64,000 nt of DNA, taken from contig JACCGJ010014140.1 of NCBI GenBank assembly GCA_013407085.1, positions 23,501 through 87,500 on the forward strand, given 5' to 3'. The stretch comes from Atriophallophorus winterbourni (Eukaryota > Platyhelminthes > Trematoda > Plagiorchiida > Microphallidae). This document shows positions 23,601 through 32,240 of the stretch, in pieces (the first letter of the stretch is position 1; the number at the start of each line of letters is the position of its first letter). The position numbers and the translations under genes are program-made. The notes below the pieces were generated by a model. That model did not search any database and had not been told where the DNA came from. It was given only the letters and a program-made list of their open reading frames with translations.

Positions 23601-26600
23601 GCTTGTTCCATTTTTCATAAAATAGAACACCTATGCAGCGAAAAAGAGACCGAAAACAGGCACACCGTGAAGCGAGCCAAAGGCTCATAGACCACGGTTA
23701 TCCAAAACGTTTTGTAAAACGCAAATTGATGAAGATAAAATACCCGTCGGAAAAATCGCAGAAAAATGGCGAGATACTGTTTGCATACCGTATGTAAAAT
23801 GCACACCTGAAGCGATACGTAGAATCTTGAACCAGGCGGCCATACGTGTAACTTATAAGAAAGGGAAAACTATCCGTTCGGTTCTGATGCACCTCAAGGA
23901 TAAGACTCCTTTATCTAGTGTTACGAACAGCATTTACAGAATCAGCTGTAAGGACTCTTCGGGTGTTTACATAGGGCAGACGTCCAGGGAAATTCACACT
24001 AGAATCGAAAAAAACCGAAAGTGTATTCGGAAAAAGCCCCAGGATGCGAGGGAATATCAATCCCTTATTCGTGATTCCGCCTTGGCGGAGCACATTTTAG
24101 ATACGGGCCACAGCGTCGATCTAGACAATGTGGAAATATTGAGACATGGTATTAAACCATATACCGAACGTCTACATGCGGAGACGGTCGAAATTACTAA
24201 AGCAGGTCGACTGGTGGTCAATAAGGTGAATGGGGCATAAATCTCCACAATCTTGCGCTCGGCACTGATGCGAAAGTAAATAGTTGTTATTCACCTTATA
24301 CCTACTAGTTAATTAGATTTTTGTTTTCTTCAAAAATTGCTTAACCTTAGCCTTGTTAGTGATGTGCTTTTACGTATGTGGGCAGCTGTGTCAACTGACC
24401 TCACCGTGTTGACTTGTATCAGATTGTCGTGGATACACACTAGTAGGATAATCGGCCACTGATCTTAGTCATTCCCACGAGACGTGACACGCTGTAGGCG
24501 TACTATAGGCTTTTTAGCGGTTAGTAAAATCATTGGTGGGGGGTTGACTACTATTTAATCATGTTCCCTGTCTTGACTATCAACCTTGGGATGACCAAGC
24601 TTCTGTGTCAGAAGTGAAACGTTACCCAAAAACTGCTCTATACGATTGCACTCAAATTTCTTTGTATTATGAATACACGATCGGTCCCAAACATATTCCA
24701 ATCGATTGCTGTCCCAAATACCCGTTTGAGTAGATTTAGGAGACGTTGCGTTTTTGAAGGAAGTGTTAGTTTGAAACGAGGTTCTTAAACTGGAGCATAT
24801 CCAGACACCCATATTGATTTCACCTGTTCTTGGCCAGGTGGGGGGATCGAGCAGTACCGAAATTCCCGTTCAATGAATTATTTGTCTCAAAGGTAGTAAT
24901 TATTAATAATGTTTCATATTTTTCACAGATGTGGCTTTCGCATTCACATTTTTCATTTCACATTTAGTGGCGCAGCGGACACTGTTGAATTCCTTGAGGA
25001 ATTATGGGAGGTTTTGTGGAATTGGAAAGGAATCTTTCTTTATGACAGAATGTATCGATGAGATCTGTCTTTTTGAATGGATCGACGAATGAATGCGCTC
25101 GAAATGTTGTTCACGTTACAAATGTGATTTAGTGGACCACAATAAGCCTCGTGAGAACGACGAAGATGAAACATGATTACGTTGATACCATGCAATCCAT
25201 AAAACATCGAACATTTAACAAGTTGCGCTTGTATGCCACTGTTGGGTAAGTTTGGTACGACCAACCTGTTCAATCACATGAGCCCACACTCATGCAGACT
25301 GGGTTTGACCATGAGTATAAAAGCTTATTTGCATGCATCTCCATCACACACACACACCGGATGCATGCAAATGAGCTTTTATATTCATAGTCATGGGTTC
25401 AAACCCAGTCTACATGAGTGTAGGCTCATGTGATTGAACAGGTTGGTCGTACCAACCTTACCCAACAGTGGCATACAAGTTTACCATTCCTCCACTGTTT
25501 CAAGCGCATGCGGATCCTGATCCTACTGTCCCTACCTGATGAGTGCAAACAGCGCGAAATCGGTCGTCGAATTGAGACGATCCAATGGAATCGATGAATG
25601 ATCTTTATTCCAAATTAACAAGATGGTAATTGAATATAATTATCATCTCAGAAAGTAAATTGTCGTATGAATGCAATTTCATAAAAAAACGTACTTTGCC
25701 CCGTCATTCTGTATAATAAACTAACCAATGAATTAGGCCTATATTTAAGCCTTTTATCCTCAAATGTTTGGCCCTAAAACCAAACTAATTTCATAATTTT
25801 TTCTGAACTTTCACACTGGTCATATGAAATTATATTTACGCTGAATATCGAGACTATTTTTATATTGATCTTACCATCTGTAATTCCATTTTAAATTACT
25901 TCAGGCAATTTTTACTCCGTTGCAGGTCCGCTCCCCACCGACCCAGATCCAAACTTCCCATTCAGAAAGCACTTGGAAAAAAGTGTGGTCCCAAATCCCC
26001 GAAAGGCATTACAACGTATTATACGCGGGGAAACTAAAGCGGAAAGGCGGCAGCGTAAAGAAAAAGAAGAAGTCGCCAAATTACTACAAGCTGCTCCTAA
26101 CGCGCCAGAGCACGTGAGCGGTGAAGTACACTCGAAAGACTGGGAAGACTTTCAAGCGTTAACCCAGCAGATTGATCAGAAAGTTCAGGAAACAACTTTC
26201 AAGGTCATCGGTGGAGCAACCGATCCGTTTCAAGACGTACCTACAGCGAACGACAGTGTAGCACCAACTTGGGCTGATTTTGATAGTGGGTACAAACAAA
26301 GAGAAATCCCACTTGAATCTACGAACAACAACGTAGAGTCAGAAAGTTGGGCAAATTTCGAGGCTGCTTTTAAGACAGACGAACTTCTACACCAGAATTC
26401 TCAAGAACACGCAGAAAACGGTACGTACGATCCAGCAGAAGGATCAGACGATCCTTGGCAGAACATCACTGGAGAATTAGACAACGGTAACGATTTCTTC
26501 AAGTTTGAAGCTTTTCAAAAGGAGGAATCATTCTCATCTGATGTCTTGGGACTTGATACGAAAGTAGAAATGGACGATTCTCTAATTAGACGGACGCACG

Positions 26601-29600
26601 CAGAAATGATGAAAGACATCGATGACATTTTGGGAATAGAGATGGAAAACGTGATTGGAACTAGTGAAGAAACGACCAATTTTGTGAATGCTAACATATC
26701 GGGAGAAGATGATAAACCAGTGGATGCTATTGCGCATGATCAATCTAGCATAGAGCAAACACCGAGGCAGACGTCTTCTGAACTATCAGAAGAATCTGAT
26801 CAAGAAGAGAAATTATATGTTCAGAAACAACCAGAAGAAACGACTCCAGGGACAACGAGTCCAGAAGAAGAAACCGATGGTAATGATCCAGGAGAATCCA
26901 AATCTTCGGAAGGGATGCTACAGCCAGAACAGGAACCTTTAGGACCTAGTGATAACGAAGATGAAGCGGATAATATACTCTGGGGAGGTTTTGGCGAGGT
27001 TCAAGCGACCCCGCAAGTTGCTAGTCCGTTTGAAGAAGTGGACTTTTGTCCAAGTAACGGAGCTGGAGAGCCAGAATCCAAAGAATTCGATCCAAGTTTC
27101 GTCAGACCTAGAAGTAAACCGATTCGGCAGACTACATTGTCTGGGAACAACCCTTTTCGTGCGGTAGATACCGACAATGGGTTGGATGAGCTTTATCGAG
27201 CAGCAACTTCAATCGAATTGACGAATGTCAATTTGAAGCAGCGGACGCAGCGAGACAGTTTTGCGGATAGCGACAGTACTGAAGAAGATGGAAAGCTAGT
27301 GACAAAAGAAAATAGCGACGGGAATGACGAAAACATGATACTAGGAGGTTTTGATCCGTTGCAAACAATCTATCCAGAAAGTGACAATGAATCAATCACT
27401 ATCAAAACAGACCATGCCATTTCAACACATGAAGTGGTAAATGCCTCTGTCGACGAGACGAAGCAGGAATTAGGAAATGATGAATTACCGATAACTGAAG
27501 CAGCAACAGAATTATCTCAAAATGATCTGGATATTAGTGGATCATTCCAGGAAACAGAAAGCGAAAGGAAAGATGAAATAACCAAGGATACTACCACTCC
27601 AGGCGCACAACAGACATTACATCCAGGATGGATTGACTTCAATGAAGATCTATTCCTCGATGACCAACATCGGCCATTAGCATCACCAGATTTGATTTCT
27701 GAAGTTGATTGGACCGCACCGATTGCTAAACCGGAACCTCAGGAACCCGAACCCCCAAGACCAGACACACCTGACCCAGAATTGGATAAACCATTTTACC
27801 CTCCGGTCGAGGATAACGTATTCTATCGCTTATGGCTACGATTTCCAGAGAAGAAGACACGTGTTAAGCAGGTTAGTAAATACACTACTGATCGATATTG
27901 GAAAGAAATCGCTCTGTCTTTTTCTGAGGAGCACGGTCGAAAGGTTATCAACTTGCATGAGGTTGATGAAAAGTCTGATCACGTGCAAAGTGAACCATAT
28001 CGATCAATAAGGATTGAGCCGTATATGCAATTGTCGCGAGAAAAGTTGCAACAATACGACAAATACGGAAAGCTTCATGTGTTTAAATTGAATCATGTAT
28101 CCTACCGTGAAATGGTTGGTATGAGACCGGAGAAGTTTTCATTGAAACATTTGCAAAAGCTGGTGACGCATAAGCCCAAGCAAAATGTGGCAGTCGATCA
28201 TATCCCGGTATATTCAGAGATATTGAAATTCGGTTCTCTCGATCAACAAAAGATTCGAACATTGATGCCGGTATTTGAAGACGCCCTCATGAAAATTCCA
28301 GCGCACAAGGATACCACTTTGAGCTACAGCCGTGAGGAAGTATGCTGTTACGTGGTAGATGAATATCATGCCAGCGTATCTTCCACAAGTAACATAATCC
28401 AACAAAAAGCCCGGACTCGCATATTGTGCACTGCTTTTGTCAACGGAGGGCCACACATTGTTCTCGGATTGAACGACAAATGGCGATACGGCCGTGAGGT
28501 GGTCCGTCGGTCCGATATCTTACCAGTCATGCACGACGAGTGGATCAGCATTCGAAATCCAGAATTTCATTCGTGCGTTGAAATGGATGCTTACGAGAAA
28601 GATCACATGCTAAAGTTCTATCCGCTTGATGGATGTCGATTTGAACTACTCCGATTTCGGGTAAGCTTGCGTGAAAACCAGGAGCTGCCAATGTTCGTCA
28701 AGATCATTTATCGAATTGACGGTAGACGCGTCTCAATGCGTTGTGAGCTCCTGGTCCCCGGATTTTTTAGCGCAAGCCACAGGAAAGGAGCGGTTCCGTG
28801 TGAAAACGTGGAGATTCATATTCCTGTACCGGAAGAGTGGATTTACCACTTCAGGATTGAGAAACATCACAAATACGGCTCAGTGCATTCTACACTGCGC
28901 AAGCCTGGAAGAATCAAAGGTCTTGAACGTATCACACAAATGGCTCAGAGCTTACTCCCAACTAGTATACTGGAAGCAAGCACCGGATTGGCCAAGTATG
29001 AGCATTTGTATAAGGCTATCGTTTGGCGTATTCCAAGAATCCCGGAAAAGGGTGAAGGTGAGTAATTTGAGTTTAAAACCACGAGGCATTGGTTGAAAAT
29101 TGGAATGTTGAATATACAACCAAAAGCATAAAAACGCATGTCCTTAATTCCTCATTGCCAATATTAAAATCAGTTCCATTAGGATAAGAATCATTCATTC
29201 AACAGATTGTTCGATTTTATCATCGATTGGCTGAGAGAGAGGTTAGGAGCGAAGTTGGGTAAGACAAATAGCTGTCAAATCACACAAAATCCTGGCTAAC
29301 GCGATTAATGAGTTGTTTTTTGTTTCGAAAGAGATTAGGAAGGCTAACTAGCAGTTGCGTTCCATTGAATCTGGTAAAAATATCCGCATCATAGCCAGCG
29401 AAAGTGAATGGTTTGTCGAAACTCATGTGCTTAAACACAGCCACATGGTTATTTTCATGAATTTAAGCAGATCAGAAATATCAACCAGATCCAACAGTCC
29501 CGCAAACCTTGAATTCAACTCTCAAAGATGTTTGTAGTCCACGTGATGTCCTATCAGGATAAACCTCATCCCCAAACTGTAGATTCTGTTAGCGGAAATC

Positions 29601-30479
29601 GAGAAACATCAGCGCAATCTAATCCAAAAAGGAAAGTTATGGTTGTAATATGGCATCAATGCCACAACAGCCATAATATTGTTAATTTTAACACGTAAAT
29701 TACTTTCATTTTGAAAATTCAATTCAATTGCTTAATTTGACGGAATTGTGGTGGTTAAAAGTCATATGAATACGGCACGTTGTCAAGCAGAGTTAAATAT
29801 TTCTTGGTATAAAACCTACAAAATTCGTTCGGAATCTCACAATACCTGACAGATTTCATGCTACAACTGTTCACACACCAAACTGATTTCACATTGTTCA
29901 GAACCACGCATCATCTTTTCAGGCAATAGTTCGAAAAGTTTTCTTGGATAATGACGAGCTTGTGGATATTATTTTCACAAACAACTTATAAAATACCCGA
30001 TTTATTTTACAGCTACGATGCGTCCACATTTGTTAACCTGCAAACTCAATCTGGCCCCACACGATGAAGTACCATCTTGGGACAGCCTGGTTCGTGAATC
30101 ACAAGTCGAATATACCATGCCTTCGAGCACAGTGTCCGGCGCCACGGTTCGATCTATCAGCGTGGAACACACAGGAGTAGCGGAGAAATTTGTCAAGTAC
30201 ACCTCCAAGTACCGATACACTGTCGAGATTGACTATCAACTGGGTGAGCGCAAACCGCAACCATTAAAAAGTGTTCTCGATGACGAGACCACCCTGCCGG
30301 CGGAACCAGAGGTCAAAGAAAGTGAACCGAATACGGAACAAGTGCCTTACGAGCAGGGAAACGAGACGACCAACAATGGAATAGGGGATCTTTTGGGATT
30401 GGGAGAAGAATTGACCCCAAGCATTTTGAGGAGAAATGACGATGGGAATGAAACAACCGATATAGCAGAATTATTATGA
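4194..30479 (+). CDS. STON: Stonin (Stoned-B/stonin-2-like endocytic adaptor), 3 coding exons
   Basis: Spliced CDS 4194-5652, 25926-29057 and 30013-30479, about 1685 codons, in frame across both junctions (phase 1 each time). Stonins are cytosolic clathrin adaptors that link AP-2 and Eps15/intersectin to synaptotagmin during synaptic-vesicle recycling. Visible here: a basic Ser/Arg N-terminus; a long acidic disordered region; a PPPRPP run at the end of exon 1; W-x-x-F AP-2 motifs (WEDF, WADF, WANF, WIDF); DPF and NPF motifs for AP-2 and EH domains; then the stonin homology domain (about residues 1115-1250, from NVFYRLWLRF) and the mu-homology domain (about 1260-1620), ending in an acidic tail. 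It is longer than mammalian stonin-2 (about 900 residues), mostly through the disordered part. Intron 1 is 20.3 kb and full of mobile elements; intron 2 is 955 bp. Confidence 0.92.
5745..6390 (-). pseudogene. CR1-like LINE RT C-terminal fragment in stonin intron 1
   Basis: The minus-strand open frame 6311-5757 encodes an RT thumb and C-terminal region (TYIRPVMEYSIQAWAPWLG, RATKLVSRYRNLPFTERLLK, FTQRRIRSDLML), nearly the same as 1790-2264 on the other strand. The frame runs for 184 codons without a stop, so this copy is younger than the one at 1365-2266. It is 5' truncated and lies antisense to stonin. Confidence 0.85.
6430..7060. repeat. PLE-terminal repeats with decayed hammerhead motifs
   Basis: Repeated blocks of the same terminal family as 225-690: ggtttcgtac..gaacca, caagtgattctcagtcaagc, gttgctcacat and caccacaaccg. 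Minus-strand hammerhead-like remnants lie at 6497-6535 (CTGATGA at 6530-6524 flanked by CCAC/GTGG) and about 6670-6710, with a plus-strand remnant near 6898-6935. Cores are imperfect. Confidence 0.6.
7060..7810. other. Unassigned intronic sequence
   Basis: No coding motif or recognised repeat. The short open frames show no family resemblance. Confidence 0.4.
7815..7930 (+). pseudogene. LINE RT C-terminal scrap
   Basis: About 110 bases match 36768-36860 (atggcataccgcg..tgcgtactaaatg.tttact.., C-V-L-N-x-L-L-Y-G-C-E-T reading), the post-palm region of the LINE at 35380-37372. Too short to be functional. Confidence 0.65.
8040..8096 (-). ncRNA. Hammerhead ribozyme motif with paired stems I and II
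   Basis: On the - strand: stem I CCAC (8090-8087), CTGATGA (8086-8080), stem II TGGC-AACA-GCCA fully paired, GAAAC, minimal stem III (AC-CA-GT) and cleavage triplet GTC ending at 8058, then GTGG pairing with CCAC. All invariant hammerhead core bases are present. This is the best-preserved member of the GAAACC family in the window. Confidence 0.75.
8100..8445. repeat. PLE-terminal repeat and unassigned flank
   Basis: 8150-8200 repeats the gggttcttacaaagaaccgcg block seen at 225-690 and 9040-9070. The remainder is AT-rich and unassigned. Confidence 0.45.
8446..9450 (+). pseudogene. Decayed PLE 3' half (GIY-YIG remnant plus 3' region)
   Basis: 8560-8660 translates as YRMKYNDCHSVYVRQTYEEI followed by HARLKEHRK, a degenerate version of the GIY-YIG core (IYRISCKDCSGVYIGQT) of the copies at 18316 and 23827. 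The region 8660-8790 matches the following segment with gaps, and 8920-9450 matches the PLE 3' region. A gene-dead relic. Confidence 0.75.
9345..9393 (+). ncRNA. PLE hammerhead ribozyme-like motif
   Basis: CTGACGA at 9353-9359 and GAAACGTC at 9378-9385. Stem I GTGAGT pairs with ACTCG after the GTC cleavage triplet (about five pairs). Stem II is imperfect (GCTTC with GGATGC), so this copy is probably decayed. Confidence 0.55.
9450..10236. other. Unassigned intronic sequence
   Basis: Contains a short TTA/TAT-rich run at 9884-9922. No gene or named repeat is supported. Confidence 0.4.
10682..11528 (-). pseudogene. CR1-like LINE reverse transcriptase core fragments
   Basis: 11528-11202 has ANYCPVTLLPVIGKVIE and FSPAQHGFRSHCSC (RT fingers). 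10918-10682 has MILFADDMKIWMQITS, the palm with catalytic FADD. The link between them is frameshifted. The family matches the fragments at 1365-2266 and 5745-6390. Confidence 0.85.
11741..12064 (-). pseudogene. CR1-like LINE endonuclease domain fragment
   Basis: Encodes GGVYRSPSS and IMGDFNLS, two signatures of the apurinic-type endonuclease of LINEs (the D of GDFN is catalytic), followed by an LYNHVHECTRRRG region. The N-terminal half of the domain is out of frame. Confidence 0.8.
12365..13382 (-). pseudogene. CR1-like LINE N-terminal region
   Basis: Three broken frames hold a coiled, Lys-rich segment and a stretch typical of fluke CR1 proteins upstream of the endonuclease (SPHKDGPLLLRITL, ENVFLNAYLLRGAPKY). 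No catalytic motif is expected here. Confidence 0.6.
13400..13870. other. Unassigned intronic sequence
   Basis: Open frames on both strands without recognised domains, between the CR1 element and the retrozyme cluster. Nothing further is supported. Confidence 0.4.
14150..14198 (+). ncRNA. Hammerhead ribozyme motif (retrozyme unit 1)
   Basis: CTGATGA 14161-14167, stem II GTGC-AAACA-GCAT (last pair G-U), GAAAC 14181-14185, then CGGTC with a GTC cleavage triplet. All core bases are intact; stem I is weakened by a mismatch. Confidence 0.7.
14385..14430 (+). ncRNA. Hammerhead ribozyme motif (retrozyme unit 2, partly decayed)
   Basis: CTGATGA 14395-14401, stem II GTGG-AAACA-GCAC (three pairs), GAAAC 14415-14419, then CAGTC. 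Core present; stem I no longer pairs well. Confidence 0.6.
14470..15290. other. Unassigned AT-rich intronic sequence
   Basis: No coding motif or recognised repeat. Confidence 0.4.
15290..15420 (+). repeat. Retrozyme fragment with mutated hammerhead core
   Basis: Matches ctcatgctgatcctgat..aatgtccctac CTGATGA (15335-15341) and the GTGC-AAACA-GCAC stem II, but the GAAA box is AAAA, so cleavage should be lost. It continues through the gatg.atgcgaatgagctttttt end of the unit. Confidence 0.7.
15420..16330. other. Unassigned intronic sequence
   Basis: Short open frames on both strands, none with a recognisable domain. Confidence 0.4.
16335..16440 (+). repeat. Retrozyme body fragment
   Basis: Shares gggttttaccccat..atgt, cacatgtgattgaacaggttgg and caacagtggc with the retrozyme body at 25390-25475; no hammerhead core is left. 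Confidence 0.55.
16440..17580. other. Unassigned intronic sequence
   Basis: No supported gene or repeat family. Confidence 0.4.
17590..18000 (+). pseudogene. CR1-like LINE RT C-terminal fragment
   Basis: 17700-17997 reads INTYIPPPIMYAVQAWSSWL, then a block resembling SRSNCGRFFLAVRVCFIWKSL, equivalent to the last 100 residues of the RT at 5757-6311 with an internal deletion. A degraded 5'-truncated copy. Confidence 0.7.
18300..18767 (+). pseudogene. PLE GIY-YIG endonuclease (copy A, one frameshift)
   Basis: Encodes SVTNSIYRISCKDCSGVYIG then QTSREIHTRI, the GIY-YIG signature of PLE endonucleases, followed by the EHVLDTGHSVDLDNV and RLHAEAVEIAKAGRLAVN segments holding the conserved His and Glu. 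A frameshift near 18505 (an A lost in the A-run of GAATCGAAAAAACCG compared with copy B) splits the frame at 18316-18588 and 18570-18767. The enzyme nicks target DNA during PLE insertion. Confidence 0.85.
19064..19114 (+). ncRNA. PLE hammerhead ribozyme (intact)
   Basis: Stem I TTGGT pairs with ACCAA; CTGATGA 19074-19080; stem II CTTCTG-TGT-CAGAAG with one bulge and an A-T closing pair; GAAAC 19099-19103; minimal stem III ACGT and a GTT cleavage triplet at 19104-19106. All core positions fit the consensus. Hammerheads at this place, downstream of the ORF, are known in Penelope-like elements. Confidence 0.8.
19205..20770. other. Unassigned intronic sequence
   Basis: A 106-codon open frame at 20171-20491 has no recognisable motif and lies in AT-rich DNA. 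No repeat family could be tied in. Confidence 0.4.
20780..21012 (-). repeat. PLE 3' end fragment with decayed hammerhead
   Basis: Minus strand: CTGACGA at 20983-20977, stem II TCTTCTG-TTT-CAGAAG, GAAAC at 20958-20954, flanked by CCTTGGT and GCCAATAAAC. The triplet after GAAAC reads GAT rather than GTT/GTC, so cleavage is doubtful. A sibling lies at 39180-39300 in the same orientation. Confidence 0.6.
21336..21445 (-). repeat. LINE 3' UTR tail (copy)
   Basis: Reverse complement of the end of the LINE at 35380-37372: shares ggccaacaacaaca, ccatggac and ttccacagctttta..gtgac. Degenerate in the central palindrome. Confidence 0.65.
21795..21895 (-). repeat. LINE 3' UTR tail with GGTCGATGTCGACC palindrome
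   Basis: Reverse complement of 37270-37372. The perfect dyad at 21815-21828 is retained, as is agctttttgaatgac. Confidence 0.7.
21900..23585. other. Unassigned intronic sequence
   Basis: No coding motif; several short AT-rich open frames. 22730-22860 (cattctattcggtgcacg ... ccctatatcccg) may be an old LINE C-terminus, but this could not be supported. Confidence 0.35.
23590..24725 (+). mobile_element. Penelope-like element, 5'-truncated copy B
   Basis: Near-identical to copy A (18090-19205). The GIY-YIG frame is open for 137 codons. Its 3' hammerhead region is damaged: the CTGATGA box reads GGATGACC at 24590. Confidence 0.85.
23815..24240 (+). pseudogene. PLE GIY-YIG endonuclease (copy B)
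   Basis: SVTNSIYRISCKDSSGVYIG, QTSREIHTRIEKNRK and the EHILDTGHSVDLDNVE and RLHAETVEI blocks, in a single frame ending at TAA 24238-24240. The stop falls where copy A reads GCAGAAATC, so it is slightly premature. The RT part is missing, so this copy cannot be autonomous. Confidence 0.85.
24725..25218. other. Unassigned intronic sequence
   Basis: No gene or repeat recognised. Confidence 0.4.
25222..25570. mobile_element. Retrozyme-like palindrome followed by a hammerhead unit
   Basis: 25222-25345 (gtatgccactgttgggtaag ...) is nearly a perfect reverse complement of 25350-25476, with a short (CA)n centre. The right arm runs on into caagtttaccattcctccact, gcatgcggatcctgatccta and a hammerhead core at 25536. 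Both arms contain the B-box-like gggttcaaaccc (right arm) or its decayed partner (left arm). This is two monomers head to head. Confidence 0.75.
25525..25572 (+). ncRNA. Hammerhead ribozyme motif (retrozyme)
   Basis: CTGATGA 25536-25542, stem II GTGC-AAACA-GCGC, GAAA 25556-25559 and CGGTC with a GTC triplet. The base after GAAA is T, not C. Core essentially intact. Confidence 0.65.
25572..25925 (+). other. End of stonin intron 1
   Basis: AT-rich sequence with a pyrimidine-rich acceptor (tttttactccgttgcag) ending at 25925. No other feature. Confidence 0.7.
25926..29057 (+). CDS. STON: Stonin exon 2 (AP-2 motifs, stonin homology and most of mu-homology domain)
   Basis: The acceptor ttgcag ends at 25925 after a pyrimidine-rich tract. 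The frame continues with GPLPTDPDPNFPFRK upstream of the ATG-less open frame. It carries WEDF, WADF, WANF and WIDF motifs, an NPF (GNNPFRAV), then the folded C-terminal half. The donor is gtgagt at 29058. Confidence 0.9.
29058..30012 (+). other. Stonin intron 2
   Basis: Starts gtgagt and ends ttattttacag. No mobile element was recognised in its 955 bases, unlike intron 1. Confidence 0.8.
30013..30479 (+). CDS. STON: Stonin exon 3 (end of mu-homology domain, acidic tail)
   Basis: Acceptor ttttacag at 30005-30012; phase 1 is kept (G + CT gives Ala). It encodes the last mu-homology strands (CKLNLAP, SVEHTGVAEKFVKY, RYTVEIDYQL) and a roughly 70-residue acidic tail, with stop TGA at 30477-30479. 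Confidence 0.88.
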
Positions 30480-30770
30480 ACGGAGCACGGTGTCCCGCCT
30501 TTGAATATCCAAATGGCACCAATCATGGAAATGAATCTTTGTGTATAATATTTATCTGTTTATGTATGCATTTGTGGCAATCGAACGCAACACATTGTCA
30601 TAAACTGTCAAATATGCGAGACACACATTGAACTTATTTAAACGCTTCATTTTTTCATTATAGTCACTTGATCTGTTTTACGGAAATGCACGAACTATCG
30701 TCCCAAGCAGATACTTTTCTGTGATAGATTGTACGAGTTGTAAATCAATAAAAATTGATCTTGTACATGG
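30480..30770 (+). terminator. Stonin 3' UTR and poly(A) signal
   Basis: The first good AATAAA after the stop lies at 30747-30752, followed by a T/G-rich stretch. This would give a 3' UTR of about 290 bases. Confidence 0.6.
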
Positions 30771-30779
30771 TTTTCATTG

Positions 30780-32110
30780 GTTATTCGGTGATACGGAATT
30801 GCCTGAGAGACGTCTTCCTCGAGCTCGTAGATCAAACCGACACCATGTAACGATCGACTGAGTACAGGTTATCGATGTGAAGAATACAGGAGAGATTGCT
30901 TCTCTAAATCAGACTGTATGATCATGCTAAACGATGTGTGGTATGAGACTATTGGTTTACTGACATTTAATCGCCAACACTTAATCCCCAGTCAATTAAT
31001 CTTCAGTCACTTAATCCCCGTTCTGAAGAATGCAGAATACGTTCCAATGAATTTATTTAGCAGGAGAGATATGCAATAGATTTTAAAAAGTTAAATCTTT
31101 CCGTAGTTAAATAACGCTGAATTGCTCGAGATGTCCTGGCGCATATCCCAGCATACTTCTTCTTCTGTTTTATATGAACCCCAGCACTTGCTTGGAAAGC
31201 AGAGGCCGTATGCTGTCTGCAATCCTTTCGCAAACCGTTAAGAAATGTCCACATGGTTGGATGTTTGTAAGAAAAGTGACTGTAATCCATGATGCCATCC
31301 TTCTACAGCATTATTCGTTAGGGCGTCTTCAAACTGAGTGCATGTTCGGTCTTTCCTTCTTATACTGTTTTGATACCAGCTGTGTCCGCGCGATAGCACT
31401 TTTTAGAGGTAATGCCATTAGAATGCCTAATGACATACCAGATGTGACCGAATTCCATGAGTCAAAGGGGGTTGCATTCATTTCTAAAATAATTTCCTTC
31501 ATTTTAGCACCGCATTCTTCGACAAAACTTTCTTTGTTGCACTCGTGCTTGTGAAGTGCGAAATTACGTACGATATCATCGCTAGATGTGAGTAATCTCG
31601 CTCTACACTTGTGCGTGACACACTACATGTCCAATTAATATTGCCATTATTTGATTGCTTCTCGAACCAAAACTCGTTTTCCATGTAAATTATTGTCCTT
31701 CGACCTTTGCTACTTCTATCATATTCCAGAGTCATGTATTCACATGTAAATAACTTCTTATCTTAAATACCTTCCCTGTGGATTAAGTGACCGGCCACCG
31801 AGACTATTATTGGCTTGCGATGTACATCCGTGATAGACATCGCCAGCAGAAAGCCAGCAACAGCTGCCTGAAAACGTGACGTCTGGGATGTGAATGAAGC
31901 TTGAATAATAGGAATAAAGCGATACATCTGAGTTGTAGACAGTAAAGTGTTTTCTTAATAGAGAGTAATTAATAAACGACTTTGTAGGTAAACGGGAGAT
32001 TCTGTATGGTATGACGTGAGAAATCAAAAGCTTGGATCCGTGCAAAGTACCGTGCAATCCGATACCGAACGTGTGCCGATATACTACCACATTGATCTGG
32101 TCTAGATATA
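30780..32110. other. Unassigned intergenic sequence
   Basis: No coding motif recognised on either strand. The short last exon of ERO1 (minus strand) could lie in this stretch or in 32240-35380, but could not be identified. Confidence 0.35.
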
Positions 32111-32124
32111 TATAAAAGAAACGG

Positions 32125-32240
32125 CAGTGAGACTAGAGCCTATTTCTGCATGCAGTACAGTATCCGTGACAATTCAGTGTATCACGGCGTTTCCTGTGCA
32201 GTGTAGAAACAATGTACAATTGCACATCACCTGAAAAACA
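32125..32240 (-). repeat. Fragment of the ~230-bp SINE-like repeat
   Basis: Degraded match to the 5' half of the family (gcagtgagactagagcc..tttctgcatgcag, ttgcacat). Confidence 0.5.

Noticed and set aside
24585..24630. Hammerhead in PLE copy B
   Set aside because: The CTGATGA box reads GGATGACC, so the core is lost although the stem II hairpin and GAAACG remain.
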